A stretch of DNA of 64,000 nt from NCBI RefSeq assembly GCF_041053055.1, contig NZ_CP163443.1, forward strand, positions 8,601,001 through 8,665,000, in the 5' to 3' direction. The position numbers were made by a program, and so were the translations under genes. The notes under the pieces are model-generated. The model ran no database searches and was not told where the DNA came from. It saw only the letters and a program-made list of their open reading frames with translations. Each line of letters starts with the position of its first letter. The first letter of the stretch is position 1. The DNA is from Streptomyces sp. R41. Lineage in GTDB: Bacteria > Actinomycetota > Actinomycetes > Streptomycetales > Streptomycetaceae. Shown here piece after piece: positions 31,592-40,722 of this stretch.

Positions 31592-32881
31592 ATGGGACAG
31601 CCGCACCAGGGCGACGAGGCCGAGAAGCCGCCATTGGGCGTGGGCATGGTCGGTTACGCCTTCATGGGCGCCGCCCACTCACAGGGCTGGCGCACCGTGG
31701 GCCGCGTCTTCGACCTGCCGCGCCGCCCGGTCCTCGCCGCCGTCTGCGGCCGTGACGGACAGGCCGTGCGGGCGATGGCGGACCGGCACGGCTGGGCGGC
31801 GGCCGAGACCGACTGGCGCGCCCTGATCGCCCGCGACGACGTCGACCTCGTCGACATCTGCACCCCCGGTGACAGTCACGCGGAGATCGCCGTCGCCGCC
31901 CTGGCCGCGGGCAAGCACGTGCTGTGCGAGAAGCCCCTCGCGAATACGGTCGAGGAGGCCGTCGCGATGACACAGGCGGCCGAAGAGGCCTTCGCGCGCG
32001 GCCAGTTGGCCATGGTCGGATTCAACTACCGGCGGGTGCCCGCCACATCCCTCGCGCGGAAGATGGTCGCCGAGGGACGCCTGGGCACCCTGCGGCACGT
32101 ACGAGTGACGTACCTTCAGGACTGGCTGGTGGACCCGCAGTTCCCGCTGACCTGGCGCCTGCGCAAGGAACTCGCTGGATCGGGAGCGCTGGGCGACCTC
32201 GGCGCGCACATCGTGGACCTCGCGCAGTATCTGGCGGGTGAGCCGCTCGTCGGGGTGTCTGCGCTCACCGAGACATTCGTACGGGAGCGGCCGCTGCCCG
32301 GCGGGGCGTCGAGCGGGCTGTCCGCCGTGTCGGAGGCGGGCGGCGCCGGTACCGGCGCCGGCTCAGGCTCTGGTGCCGGTTCGGGCTCCAGTGCCGACCC
32401 AGGTTCCGGTGCCGGTTCCAGCCCTGGCTCGGGTGCCGTGACCGTCGACGACGCGGCTCTCTTCACCGCTCGCTTCGCCTCCGGCGCCCTCGCCTCCTTC
32501 GAGGCCTCCCGTTTCGCGACCGGGCGCAAGAACTCCCTGCGCATCGAACTCAACGGGGAGCGCGGCTCGCTGGCCTTCGACCTGGAACGGCTCAACGAAC
32601 TCTCCTACCACGACCACACCGAACCCGGTGCGCACGCGGGCTTCCGCCGCATCCTGGTCACCGAGCCCGACCACCCCTACCTGGACGCCTGGTGGCCGCC
32701 GGGCCACGGCCTCGGCTACGAGCACACGTTCGCGCACCAGGCCCGCGACCTCGTGCACGCCATCGCGGCGGGCCGTCCACCGGTGCCGTCCTTCGCCGAC
32801 GGGCTGCAGGTGCAGCGCGTGCTGGCGGCGGTCGAGGAGAGTGCCGAGAAGAACTCCGTCTACACACCCATCGCGGTCTGA
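31592..32881 (+). CDS. Gfo/Idh/MocA-family NAD(P)-dependent oxidoreductase
   Basis: This 429-residue protein has the Rossmann loop [16 protein letters not shown] (about 13-28) and CEKPLANT (about 112-119), which carries the conserved EKP lysine. The C-terminal half is the family beta sheet. An unusual Gly/Ser/Ala insert of about 35 residues near 250-283, made of degenerate 6-residue units such as GSGSGA, lengthens a surface loop. The enzyme oxidises a sugar or cyclitol hydroxyl in the cytosol, often at C3 of a glycoside. It lies 13 bases before the TIM-barrel gene and downstream of the importer, so it probably acts on the imported compound. Confidence 0.92.
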   Translation: MGQPHQGDEAEKPPLGVGMVGYAFMGAAHSQGWRTVGRVFDLPRRPVLAAVCGRDGQAVRAMADRHGWAAAETDWRALIARDDVDLVDICTPGDSHAEIAVAALAAGKHVLCEKPLANTVEEAVAMTQAAEEAFARGQLAMVGFNYRRVPATSLARKMVAEGRLGTLRHVRVTYLQDWLVDPQFPLTWRLRKELAGSGALGDLGAHIVDLAQYLAGEPLVGVSALTETFVRERPLPGGASSGLSAVSEAGGAGTGAGSGSGAGSGSSADPGSGAGSSPGSGAVTVDDAALFTARFASGALASFEASRFATGRKNSLRIELNGERGSLAFDLERLNELSYHDHTEPGAHAGFRRILVTEPDHPYLDAWWPPGHGLGYEHTFAHQARDLVHAIAAGRPPVPSFADGLQVQRVLAAVEESAEKNSVYTPIAV

Positions 32882-32894
32882 GGAGGCCCCGGGA

Positions 32895-33899
32895 ATGCCG
32901 CGCAACTTCACGCTCTTCACCGGCCAGTGGGCCGACCTGCCCCTCGAAGAGGTCTGCCGCCTCGCGCGCGACTTCGGCTACGACGGACTCGAACTCGCCT
33001 GCTGGGGCGACCACTTCGAAGTCGACAAGGCGCTCACCGACCCGGCGTACATCGACTCCAGGCACGCGCTCCTCGACAAGTACGGCCTCAAGTGCTGGGC
33101 GATCTCCAACCATCTGGTCGGCCAGGCCGTCTGCGACGCCATCATCGACGAGCGCCACCGGGCGATCCTGCCCGCACGCATCTGGGGCGACGGCGAACCC
33201 GAGGGCGTACGGCAGCGGGCCGCCGCGGAGCTCGGCGACACCGCCCGCGCGGCGGCGGCCTTCGGCGTCGACACCGTCATCGGCTTCACCGGCTCGGCGA
33301 TCTGGCATCTGGTCGCGATGTTCCCGCCCGCCCCCGAGTCGATGATCGAGCGCGGCTACGAGGACTTCGCGACGCGCTGGAACCCGATCCTGGACGTGTT
33401 CGACGAGCAGGGCGTGCGGTTCGCGCACGAGGTCCACCCGAGCGAGATCGCGTACGACTACTGGACAACACACAAGGCACTGACGGCAGTTGACCACCGT
33501 CCGGCCTTCGGCCTCAACTTCGACCCGTCGCACTTCGTGTGGCAGGACCTCGACCCGGTCGGCTTCCTCTACGACTTCCGCGACCGGATCTATCACGTGG
33601 ACTGCAAGGAAGCCCGCAAGCGGCTCGACGGACGCAACGGCCGTCTCGGCTCGCACCTGCCCTGGGGCGATCCGCGCCGCGGCTGGGACTTCGTCTCCGC
33701 GGGTCACGGCGACGTCCCCTGGGAGGACGTCTTCCGCATGCTCCGCTCCATCGACTACGCGGGCCCCATCTCGGTGGAGTGGGAGGACGCCGGCATGGAC
33801 CGGCTGCAGGGCGCACCCGAAGCCCTGACCCGCCTCAAGGCGTACGACTTCGCCCCGCCGTCGGCTTCGTTCGACGCGGCGTTCGGCGGCAACGACTAG
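32895..33899 (+). CDS. Sugar isomerase/epimerase-type TIM barrel (AP endonuclease 2-like fold)
   Basis: This 334-residue protein starts at ATG 32895, with GAGGCCCCGGGA upstream. The barrel opens [36 protein letters not shown]. Candidate metal ligands are Glu in '[16 protein letters not shown]', Asp/His in '[15 protein letters not shown]', His in 'IYHVDCKEA' and Glu in '[13 protein letters not shown]'. It pairs with the Gfo/Idh enzyme. Pairs like this convert cyclitols, or act as isomerase or eliminase on 3-keto glycosides. The exact reaction is not decided by sequence. Confidence 0.9.
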   Translation: MPRNFTLFTGQWADLPLEEVCRLARDFGYDGLELACWGDHFEVDKALTDPAYIDSRHALLDKYGLKCWAISNHLVGQAVCDAIIDERHRAILPARIWGDGEPEGVRQRAAAELGDTARAAAAFGVDTVIGFTGSAIWHLVAMFPPAPESMIERGYEDFATRWNPILDVFDEQGVRFAHEVHPSEIAYDYWTTHKALTAVDHRPAFGLNFDPSHFVWQDLDPVGFLYDFRDRIYHVDCKEARKRLDGRNGRLGSHLPWGDPRRGWDFVSAGHGDVPWEDVFRMLRSIDYAGPISVEWEDAGMDRLQGAPEALTRLKAYDFAPPSASFDAAFGGND

Positions 33900-33993
33900 G
33901 CCGCGTCGGAGAGTTCAACGCATTCCGGGGTGACGGCGCACCCCGGCGTATCGCACCCGCCCAGTACGACCAGCCCCTTCATGGAGGCATTTC

Positions 33994-36486
33994 GTGCACC
34001 CGAACGGACGCAACAGGAAGAACACGAGCCACTCGAGACGTCCAAGACTCCGCGGGGCACTCGCCCTGCTGAGCGGCGCGCTGCTCGCGGCCGCTTCCCT
34101 CACCCTCACCGCACCTCAGGCCGGCGCAGCCGTCGCCGAGCCGGAAAGCGCAGTTGCGGCAGAGGACTTCCAGCAAGTCACCCTCGCCAAGGGCGAGCCC
34201 GAGGTCGGCGAGCCCATGTCGCTCGCCGTGCTCCCGGACCGCTCGGTCCTGCACACCTCGCGCGACGGCGAACTCCGGCTCACCGACAGCGCGGGCAACA
34301 CGAAGATAGCGGGCAAGCTCGACGTCTACTCGCACGACGAGGAAGGCCTGCAGGGCGTCGGCATCGACCCCGAGTTCGCCAGCAACCGCTACATCTATCT
34401 CTACTACGCACCGCCCCTGAGCACCCCCGCGGGCGACGCCCCGGAGACCGGCACCGCCGCCGACTTCGCGCCCTTCGACGGCGTCAACCGCCTCTCGCGG
34501 TTCGTTCTCAAGGCCGACGGCACACTGGACAACGCCAGCGAGAAGAAGATCCTCGACGTCCAGACGTCCCGCGGCATCTGCTGCCACGTCGGCGGCGACA
34601 TCGACTTCGACGCGGCGGGGAACCTCTACCTCTCCACCGGGGACGACTCCAACCCCTTCCAGTCGGACGGCTTCACCCCCATCGACGAGCGGGCCGACCG
34701 CAACCCGGCCTTCGACGCCCAGCGTTCGGCCGGCAACACCAATGACCTGCGCGGCAAGATCCTGCGCATCAAGGTGAACGCCGACGCCTCGTACTCCATA
34801 CCCGACGGCAACCTCTTCCCGCCCGGCACGGACAAGACGCGCCCCGAGATCTACGCGATGGGCTTCCGCAACCCGTTCCGCTTCAGCGTCGACAAGGCGA
34901 CGGGGATCGTCTACGTCGGTGACTACGGCCCGGACGCGGGCGCGGCCGACCCGGCGCGCGGCCCCGGCGGCCAGGTCGAGTTCGCGCGGGTGACCGGCCC
35001 CGGCAACTTCGGCTGGCCGTACTGCACGGGCAAGAACGACCCCTACGTGGACTACGACTTCGCCACGAAGACCTCCGGCGCGACCTTCGACTGCAACGCG
35101 CCCAAGAACACCTCGCCCCACAACACCGGCCTCACCGACCTTCCCCCGGCCCAGCCCGCCTGGATCCCGTACGACGGCGCGTCCGTCCCGGAGTTCGGCA
35201 GCGGCTCGGAGTCCCCGATGGGCGGCCCGGTCTACCACTACGACGCCTCGCTCGACTCGCCGGTGAAGTTCCCGCAGGCGTACGACGGGAACTTCTTCGC
35301 CGGAGAGTTCGGCCGCCGCTGGATCAAGCGGATCGTGTCGGACGGCAACGGCACCGTGCAGTCCATCAACGCCTTCCCGTGGACGGGCACCCAGGTGATG
35401 GACATGGCGTTCGGTCCCGACGGCGCGCTGTACGTCCTCGACTACGGCACCGCCTGGTTCGGGGGCGATGAGAACTCCGGCCTCTACCGCATCGAGAACG
35501 CCACCGACGGCCACTCACCCGTCGCCCAGGCCGCGGCCGACCGCACCTCGGGACAGGCCCCGCTCAGGGTCCGCTTCTCCTCGGTCGGTTCGTCCGACGC
35601 GGACGGTGACGCCCTCACGTACAGCTGGGACTTCGGCGACGGCGGCAAGTCGACGGCGGCGAACCCGACGTACAAGTACAAGAAGAACGGCACGTACACG
35701 GCGACCGTGACGGCCAAGGACGCGAGCGGGCGCACGGGCAGCGCGAGCGTGCAGGTCGTGGTCGGCAACACCGCGCCCAAGGTGACGCTCGAACTCCCGC
35801 GGGACGGCCAGCTGTTCAGCTTCGGGGACACCGTGCCCTTCAAGGTGAAGGTGAGCGACCCGGAGGACCGGACGATCGACTGCTCCAAGGTGAAGGTCAA
35901 CTTCATCCTCGGCCACGACAGCCACGGCCACCTGCTCACCTCCGCCAACGGCTGCTCCGGCACCATCAACACCGGCGCGGGCAGCGGCCATGACGAGGAC
36001 GCGAACATCTTCGGAGTCTTCGACGCCGAGTACACCGACGGCGGTGGCGGCGGACAGGCCCCGCTGACCAGCCACGACCAGCATGTCACCCAGCCCAGGC
36101 ACCGCCAGGCCGAGCACTACGGCAACGCCTCGGGGATCACGGTCCAGACGAAGGCCACCGCGCACGGCGGCAAGACGGTGGGCGACATCAACAACGGTGA
36201 CTGGATCTCGTTCGAGCCGTACATCCTGAGCAACGCCACGAAGATCACGGCGCGCATCTCCTCCGCCGGATCGGGCGGCACCCTCGAGGTCCGTGCGGGC
36301 TCCTCGACCGGCCGACTGCTGGGCACCGCGACCGTGCCGGTGACCGGGGGCTGGGAGACCTTCCAGGACGTGACCGCGGATCTCTCGGATGCGCCCCGTG
36401 GCACCACCACGCTCTACCTCGTCTTCAAGGGGAGCGGCACCGGTGCGCTCTACGACGTGGACGACTTCACCTTCACCACGAGCTGA
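33994..36486 (+). CDS. Secreted PQQ-type sugar dehydrogenase domain with PKD and CBM6-like modules
   Basis: This 830-residue protein starts at a GTG (33994) with GGAGG upstream. A signal peptide of about 45 residues ends GAAVAEP. Residues about 55-510 are a soluble glucose/sorbosone-dehydrogenase-like propeller (DGELRLTDSAG, EEGLQGVGIDPEFASNRYIYLYY, 'HVGGDIDFDAAGNLYLSTGD', 'EIYAMGFRNPFRFSVD', 'ALYVLDYGTAWF'). About 515-600 form a PKD domain (YSWDFGDGGKSTAANPTY). About 700-830 are a CBM6-like carbohydrate-binding module (AEHYGNASGI...ISFEPYIL). It probably oxidises a sugar outside the cell while attached to polysaccharide, ahead of the ThuA fusion encoded next. Confidence 0.9.
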   Translation: MHPNGRNRKNTSHSRRPRLRGALALLSGALLAAASLTLTAPQAGAAVAEPESAVAAEDFQQVTLAKGEPEVGEPMSLAVLPDRSVLHTSRDGELRLTDSAGNTKIAGKLDVYSHDEEGLQGVGIDPEFASNRYIYLYYAPPLSTPAGDAPETGTAADFAPFDGVNRLSRFVLKADGTLDNASEKKILDVQTSRGICCHVGGDIDFDAAGNLYLSTGDDSNPFQSDGFTPIDERADRNPAFDAQRSAGNTNDLRGKILRIKVNADASYSIPDGNLFPPGTDKTRPEIYAMGFRNPFRFSVDKATGIVYVGDYGPDAGAADPARGPGGQVEFARVTGPGNFGWPYCTGKNDPYVDYDFATKTSGATFDCNAPKNTSPHNTGLTDLPPAQPAWIPYDGASVPEFGSGSESPMGGPVYHYDASLDSPVKFPQAYDGNFFAGEFGRRWIKRIVSDGNGTVQSINAFPWTGTQVMDMAFGPDGALYVLDYGTAWFGGDENSGLYRIENATDGHSPVAQAAADRTSGQAPLRVRFSSVGSSDADGDALTYSWDFGDGGKSTAANPTYKYKKNGTYTATVTAKDASGRTGSASVQVVVGNTAPKVTLELPRDGQLFSFGDTVPFKVKVSDPEDRTIDCSKVKVNFILGHDSHGHLLTSANGCSGTINTGAGSGHDEDANIFGVFDAEYTDGGGGGQAPLTSHDQHVTQPRHRQAEHYGNASGITVQTKATAHGGKTVGDINNGDWISFEPYILSNATKITARISSAGSGGTLEVRAGSSTGRLLGTATVPVTGGWETFQDVTADLSDAPRGTTTLYLVFKGSGTGALYDVDDFTFTTS

Positions 36487-36503
36487 CGGGAGGTGTGACG
36501 GGC

Positions 36504-37886
36504 ATGCGCACATCAGCGCAGATGCTGACGGTGGGTGCCGCGGCCGCTCTGCTCATCGGCTGTGTGTCGGGACCGGCCGCCTCGAAGGGAGCCGACGAGA
36601 GCCGGGTCCTGGTCTTCTCCAAGACCGCCGGCTTCCGGCACGACTCGATCCCGGAAGGGATCGCGGCCGTACGCGAGTTGGGGACGACCGGCGGTTTCGC
36701 GGTCGACGCCACCGAGGACGCGGGCGCCTTCACCATGAAGAACCTCGCCCGCTACGACGCCGTGGTGTTCCTTTCCACCACGGGTGACGTCCTCGACGAC
36801 ACCCAGCAGGCCGCTTTCGAGCGGTACATCAAGCGGGGCGGCGGCTATGTGGGCATCCATGCGGCCGCCGACACCGAGTACGACTGGGCCTTCTACGGCG
36901 GTCTGGCGGGCGCGTACTTCCAGTCGCACCCCGCGATCCAGCCCGCGACCGTCGACGTCGAGGACCGGGCGCACCCGGCGACCTCGGAGTTGCCGAAGGC
37001 CTGGGACCGCACGGACGAGTGGTACAACTACCGTTCCAATCCACGGGAACGGGCCCATGTACTGGCCTCGCTCGACGAGTCGTCGTACACCGGCGGCACG
37101 ATGAGCGGCGACCATCCGATCGCCTGGTGCCAGGAGTACCGGGGCGGCCGCGCCTTCTACACCGGGGGCGGCCACACCAAGGAGTCCTACGCCGAACCGG
37201 CCTTCCGCAAGCACCTGTTGGGCGGGATCCGGTACGCCATCGGTGACGCGCAGGCCGACTGCCGCCCGGAGAACGGCTACCGGCCGCTCTTCGACGGTAC
37301 GGCCGAGTCGCTGTCGGCGTGGAAACAGGCGGGCCCCGGTTCGTTCTCGCTGTCGGACGACGGCACGCTGACGTCGAACGGCGGGCTGGGGATGCTTTGG
37401 TACGCCGGCTCCGGGGCCGGCTCCGACTCCGATCCGGGCTTCGGCTCGTACTCGCTGAAGCTGGACTGGAAGGTGGCCGGGGACGACAACTCCGGTGTCT
37501 TCGTGGGCTTCCCGGCCTCCGACGACCCCTGGTCGGCCGTCAACAACGGCTACGAGATCCAGATCGACGCGACCGACGCCCCTGATCGCACGACGGGGGC
37601 CGTGTACAGCTTCCAGTCCGCCGACATCGACAAGCGCGACCGTGCGCTGAACCCGCCGGGGGAGTGGAACACGTACGAGATCCGCGTGGAGGGCGAACGA
37701 CTCCGCGTCTGGCTCAACGGCGTGAAGATCAACGATTTCACCAACACCGATCCGGCACGGAGCCTGCGCGACGGGCACGTCGGCATCCAGAACCACGGAG
37801 CCGACGACCAGGTGTCCTTCCGCGATGTGCGGATCAAGGAACTGCCCACGAAGCCGTCAGCACTTACGGCTTCGCCGGGCGACTGA
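36504..37886 (+). CDS. Lipoprotein fusing ThuA-like and 3-keto-disaccharide hydrolase (DUF1080) domains
   Basis: I start this 460-residue protein at ATG 36504, since the GTG nine bases earlier is only one base from the GGGAGG site. The signal MRTSAQMLTVGAAAALLIGC ends in a lipobox Cys20. Residues about 35-245 are ThuA-like (VLVFSKTAGFRHDSIPEGI, GGGYVGIHAAADTEYDW, 'YTGGGHTKESYAEPAFRKHLLGGIRYA'). About 260-450 are the DUF1080 concanavalin-like domain (YRPLFDGTAESLSAWKQAG, 'DDNSGVFVGFP', 'NGYEIQIDATD', 'PPGEWNTYEIRVEGERLRVWLNG'), now linked to hydrolysis of 3-keto glycosides. It sits on the outer membrane face, so oxidised disaccharides may be split before uptake. Confidence 0.92.
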   Translation: MRTSAQMLTVGAAAALLIGCVSGPAASKGADESRVLVFSKTAGFRHDSIPEGIAAVRELGTTGGFAVDATEDAGAFTMKNLARYDAVVFLSTTGDVLDDTQQAAFERYIKRGGGYVGIHAAADTEYDWAFYGGLAGAYFQSHPAIQPATVDVEDRAHPATSELPKAWDRTDEWYNYRSNPRERAHVLASLDESSYTGGTMSGDHPIAWCQEYRGGRAFYTGGGHTKESYAEPAFRKHLLGGIRYAIGDAQADCRPENGYRPLFDGTAESLSAWKQAGPGSFSLSDDGTLTSNGGLGMLWYAGSGAGSDSDPGFGSYSLKLDWKVAGDDNSGVFVGFPASDDPWSAVNNGYEIQIDATDAPDRTTGAVYSFQSADIDKRDRALNPPGEWNTYEIRVEGERLRVWLNGVKINDFTNTDPARSLRDGHVGIQNHGADDQVSFRDVRIKELPTKPSALTASPGD

Positions 37887-37891
37887 GCGGC

Positions 37892-37923
37892 GGCGGGCGG
37901 GAGACGCCGTACTCCCGCCCGCC
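37892..37923 (+). terminator. Hairpin terminator after the sugar catabolic operon
   Basis: Arms GGCGGGCGGGAG (37892-37903) and CTCCCGCCCGCC (37912-37923) form a perfect 12-base stem with an 8-base loop, starting five bases past the stop of the ThuA fusion gene. Confidence 0.8.
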
Positions 37924-38020
37924 GTCTCGCCCCTCGCCTCTCCCGGCAGACGCATCTCCTGCCCGATGTACCTCCCTGGCTGATGAATCTCCTGATTGAC
38001 GTACGACAAGGAGGCTGCCC

Positions 38021-39154
38021 ATGTCCGCGTCCCTTTCCGATTCCCGGGTGGGGGTGTGGCTGATCGGAGCGCGTGGCTCCGTCGCCACCACCGTCATCGC
38101 GGGCTGCGCGGCCGTCACCGCCGGGCTGCACGCCCCCACGGGCATGGTCACCGAAACCGACCTCTTCGCCGACTGCGGTCTGCCTGCCCTGTCGTCCCTC
38201 GTCTTCGGCGGCCACGACACAGTGGACTGCCCGCTGCCGAAGCGGGCGGAGGCCCTGGTCGCAGGTGGCGTACTCCCGCACGGCCTCCCGTCGGCGATCG
38301 CGGCCGAACTGGAGGCCGCCGACCGGGAGATCCGCCCGGGCGGGCCCGCCCCGGGCGACACCCGCGACCCGGCCGAGCTCGTGGACGCCTTCGCCTCGGA
38401 CATACGGGACTTCGTACGCCGCCGCGGCCTGACCCGGGCGGTCGTGGTGAACGTGGCCTCCACGGAGCCGGCTACCACCGGGACCACGCTGCCACCCAGC
38501 TCGCTGTACGCGGCGGCGGCGCTGCGGGCCGGCTGTCCGTACGTGAACTTCACCCCCTCCACGGGCCTGCATCACCCGGCCCTTGTGACCTTGGCCGAGT
38601 CCAGCGGGCTGCCCTACGCCGGACGCGACGGCAAGACCGGCCAGACGCTGCTCCGCTCGGTGCTCGGCCCGATGTTCGCCCAGCGCGCGCTGACGGTCCG
38701 CGCCTGGTCCGGCACCAACCTCCTGGGCGGCGGCGACGGAGCCGCCCTCGCCGACCCGGCCGCCGCCGCGGCCAAGAACGCCGGCAAGGAGCGCGTGCTC
38801 GCCGACACCCTGGGCGCGGCCCCCGAGGGCGAGACCCACATCGACGACGTCCCCGCCCTCGGCGACTGGAAGACCGCCTGGGACCACATCGCCTTCGACG
38901 GCTTCCTCGGCACCCGCATGATCCTCCAGACCACCTGGCAGGGCTGTGACTCCGCACTCGCGGCCCCACTCGTCCTCGACCTCGCCCGCCTGGCGACCCG
39001 CGCCCACGAGGCCGGCCTCACCGGCCCGTTGAGCGACCTCGGCTTCTACTTCAAGGACCCGATGGGGGAGGGTCCCTCGGCCCTGGGCGAGCAGTACGCG
39101 GTACTGGCGGGGTTCGCGGGACGCCTTCGGGGACTCGCTGGGGAGGGCCGGTGA
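38021..39154 (+). CDS. Myo-inositol-1-phosphate synthase-like enzyme, first gene of the ebo-like operon
   Basis: This 377-residue protein starts at ATG 38021 with AAGGAGG upstream. The NAD loop is VGVWLIGARGSVATTVIAG (about 10-28). The family core follows as 'AVVVNVASTEP', 'YVNFTPSTG', 'YAGRDGKTGQTLLRSVLGPMFAQRAL' (the GKTGET-like catalytic Lys segment) and 'GWNLLG'-like SGTNLLGGGDG near 230. The C-terminal 'FDGFLGTRMILQTTWQGCDSALAAPLVLDL' is as in the family. True enzymes cyclise glucose 6-phosphate. It is translationally coupled (GTGA) to the UbiA-like gene. In ebo clusters I would expect a 3-dehydroquinate-synthase-like cyclase here, so it may provide a cyclitol for the pathway. Confidence 0.88.
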   Translation: MSASLSDSRVGVWLIGARGSVATTVIAGCAAVTAGLHAPTGMVTETDLFADCGLPALSSLVFGGHDTVDCPLPKRAEALVAGGVLPHGLPSAIAAELEAADREIRPGGPAPGDTRDPAELVDAFASDIRDFVRRRGLTRAVVVNVASTEPATTGTTLPPSSLYAAAALRAGCPYVNFTPSTGLHHPALVTLAESSGLPYAGRDGKTGQTLLRSVLGPMFAQRALTVRAWSGTNLLGGGDGAALADPAAAAAKNAGKERVLADTLGAAPEGETHIDDVPALGDWKTAWDHIAFDGFLGTRMILQTTWQGCDSALAAPLVLDLARLATRAHEAGLTGPLSDLGFYFKDPMGEGPSALGEQYAVLAGFAGRLRGLAGEGR

Positions 39155-40722
39155 GGTTGTGGCGAGTCGGGGCGACTGGGCCGGGCGCTTCTGTTGGACG
39201 AGGGGAGCGGGTTGGGTCGAGGGGGTCGGTCGGGTGGGCTGGGGCGAGCGAGCCAGCCGGGTCGGCTGATGTGAGCGCGTCGGCTGGGGTGGCCGGGGCG
39301 AGTGAGTCGGCCGGGCCGGTCAGGGCGGGCGCGGTGGCCCGGGTGGCTGGGGCGAGCGCGATGGCAGGGACGGTCAGGGCAAGCATGTCGGCCGGGTTGG
39401 CTGTGGCGAGCGCGGTGGCCGCGTTGGCCAAGGGGAGCGCGCCGGCTGGGTTGACCGGGGCGGGCGCGCCGGCTGGGTCGGGCACGGCGAGCGTGTCGGC
39501 GGGATTGGGCGCGAAGGCGCGGGCGAAGGCCTGGGCCGAGCTTCTGCGTCTGCCCGCCCTGTTCACCGTTCCCGGAGACGCCCTCGCGGGGGCCGCTGCC
39601 GTCGGCGCCCGCCCGAACTCCCGCACTCTGCTCGCCATCGGTTCCTCCCTCTGCCTGTACGAGGCGGGCATGGCCCTGAACGACTGGGCCGACCGTGCCG
39701 AGGACGCCGTGGAACGCCCGCACCGCCCGCTGCCCTCCGGCCGCATACACCCAGCCGCGGCACTCGCGGCGGCCGGAGCCCTGACCGCGGCCGGCCTCGC
39801 CCTCGCGGCCCGCGCGGGCCGCCCCTCCCTCGCGGTCGCCGCCCCTCTCGCGGCCACCGTCTGGGCGTACGACCTCACGCTCAAACGAACCCCCGCCGGA
39901 CCTGTGGCGATGGCAACCGCGCGCGGCCTGGACGTACTCCTCGGCGCCGCGGCCACCGCCGGTACGGCTCCCAGCCGGGACCGGGTCTTCGGGACCGCGG
40001 CCACCGCCGGTACGGCTCCCAGCCGGGACCGGGTCTTCGGGACCGCGGTTACCGCGGGTGCGGTGCGCAGTCGGGACCGGCTCTTCGGCCCGGCGGCCAA
40101 CGGACGTGTCGCGCCCGGTCAAGACGTGCCCCTCCGCATGGCCACCCTCTCTCGCACCGCCCGCCGCGCCCTCCCCTCCGCCCTCACCCTGGCGACCCAC
40201 ACCCTCGCGGTGACCATGGTGTCGCGCGGCGAGACCCAGGGCGGTTCGCCGGTGGCACCGCTGGCCGCTCTGGCCACGACCGCTGCGTTGGCCTGGGAAC
40301 TGTCGAACGGTCGGGCAGCCGCGAGCCGGCCTGCCGACGCTGCCCCAACAGCGGTGCATCCAGGGAGTGTTAACGCCTCCACGCGCACTGGTACGGGCAA
40401 GGCGGGCGACGGCATCGCCGCGAGACTCGGGCCGGCATCCGCTGCCGATCCTGCCCCTCGCCCCTTCCCCCACCCCGTCACAGACACCCTGCGCGCAGCC
40501 CTCACCCTCGCCTACGCGGCGACCTCCGCCCACCCGCTCTTCCATGCCGCCCTGAACCCCTCACCCCCGCTCACCCAACGAGCCGTCGGTGGCGGAATCC
40601 GCGCCATGATCCCCCTTCAGGCCACTCTCGCCGCCCGCGCGGGCGCCCCCGTCACCGCCCTGCTGACCGCCGCTCTCGCCCCGGCGGCACGCAAGTTCGC
40701 GAGGAAGGTGAGCGTCACATGA
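39151..40722 (+). CDS. eboC: UbiA-family prenyltransferase (EboC-like) with repeat-expanded N-terminus
   Basis: From the GTG at 39151 this is 523 residues, far above the usual 280-320 for the family. Residues 32-121 are ten degenerate 9-residue repeats rich in Ala, Ser and Gly. The enzyme proper begins about 125 (KAWAELLRLPALFTVPGDALAGAAAVG). The prenyl-diphosphate Mg2+ motif is NDWADRAEDAVERPHRPLPSG near 176-196. A second expansion near 268-315 (TAGTAPSRDRVFGTAA units of 16 residues) falls in a loop. A later internal start near 39490 would give a normal-sized protein and cannot be excluded. It should move a prenyl group to an aromatic or cyclic acceptor in the plasma membrane. Confidence 0.82.
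   Translation: MRLWRVGATGPGASVGRGERVGSRGSVGWAGASEPAGSADVSASAGVAGASESAGPVRAGAVARVAGASAMAGTVRASMSAGLAVASAVAALAKGSAPAGLTGAGAPAGSGTASVSAGLGAKARAKAWAELLRLPALFTVPGDALAGAAAVGARPNSRTLLAIGSSLCLYEAGMALNDWADRAEDAVERPHRPLPSGRIHPAAALAAAGALTAAGLALAARAGRPSLAVAAPLAATVWAYDLTLKRTPAGPVAMATARGLDVLLGAAATAGTAPSRDRVFGTAATAGTAPSRDRVFGTAVTAGAVRSRDRLFGPAANGRVAPGQDVPLRMATLSRTARRALPSALTLATHTLAVTMVSRGETQGGSPVAPLAALATTAALAWELSNGRAAASRPADAAPTAVHPGSVNASTRTGTGKAGDGIAARLGPASAADPAPRPFPHPVTDTLRAALTLAYAATSAHPLFHAALNPSPPLTQRAVGGGIRAMIPLQATLAARAGAPVTALLTAALAPAARKFARKVSVT
39244..39513 (+). repeat. 27-bp coding minisatellite, about ten units
   Basis: Ten degenerate 27-base units run without a break and encode 9-residue blocks such as ASMSAGLAV and ASAVAALAK. 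The plus strand is strongly G-rich. Unit sequences differ enough to show age, yet the frame is kept. Confidence 0.8.
39952..40095 (+). repeat. 48-bp coding tandem repeat in the UbiA-like gene
   Basis: Units at 39952-39999 and 40000-40047 are identical across 48 bases, and a diverged third copy is at 40048-40095. Each encodes 16 residues (core TAPSRDRVFG). Exact identity of two copies suggests a recent duplication. Confidence 0.9.
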
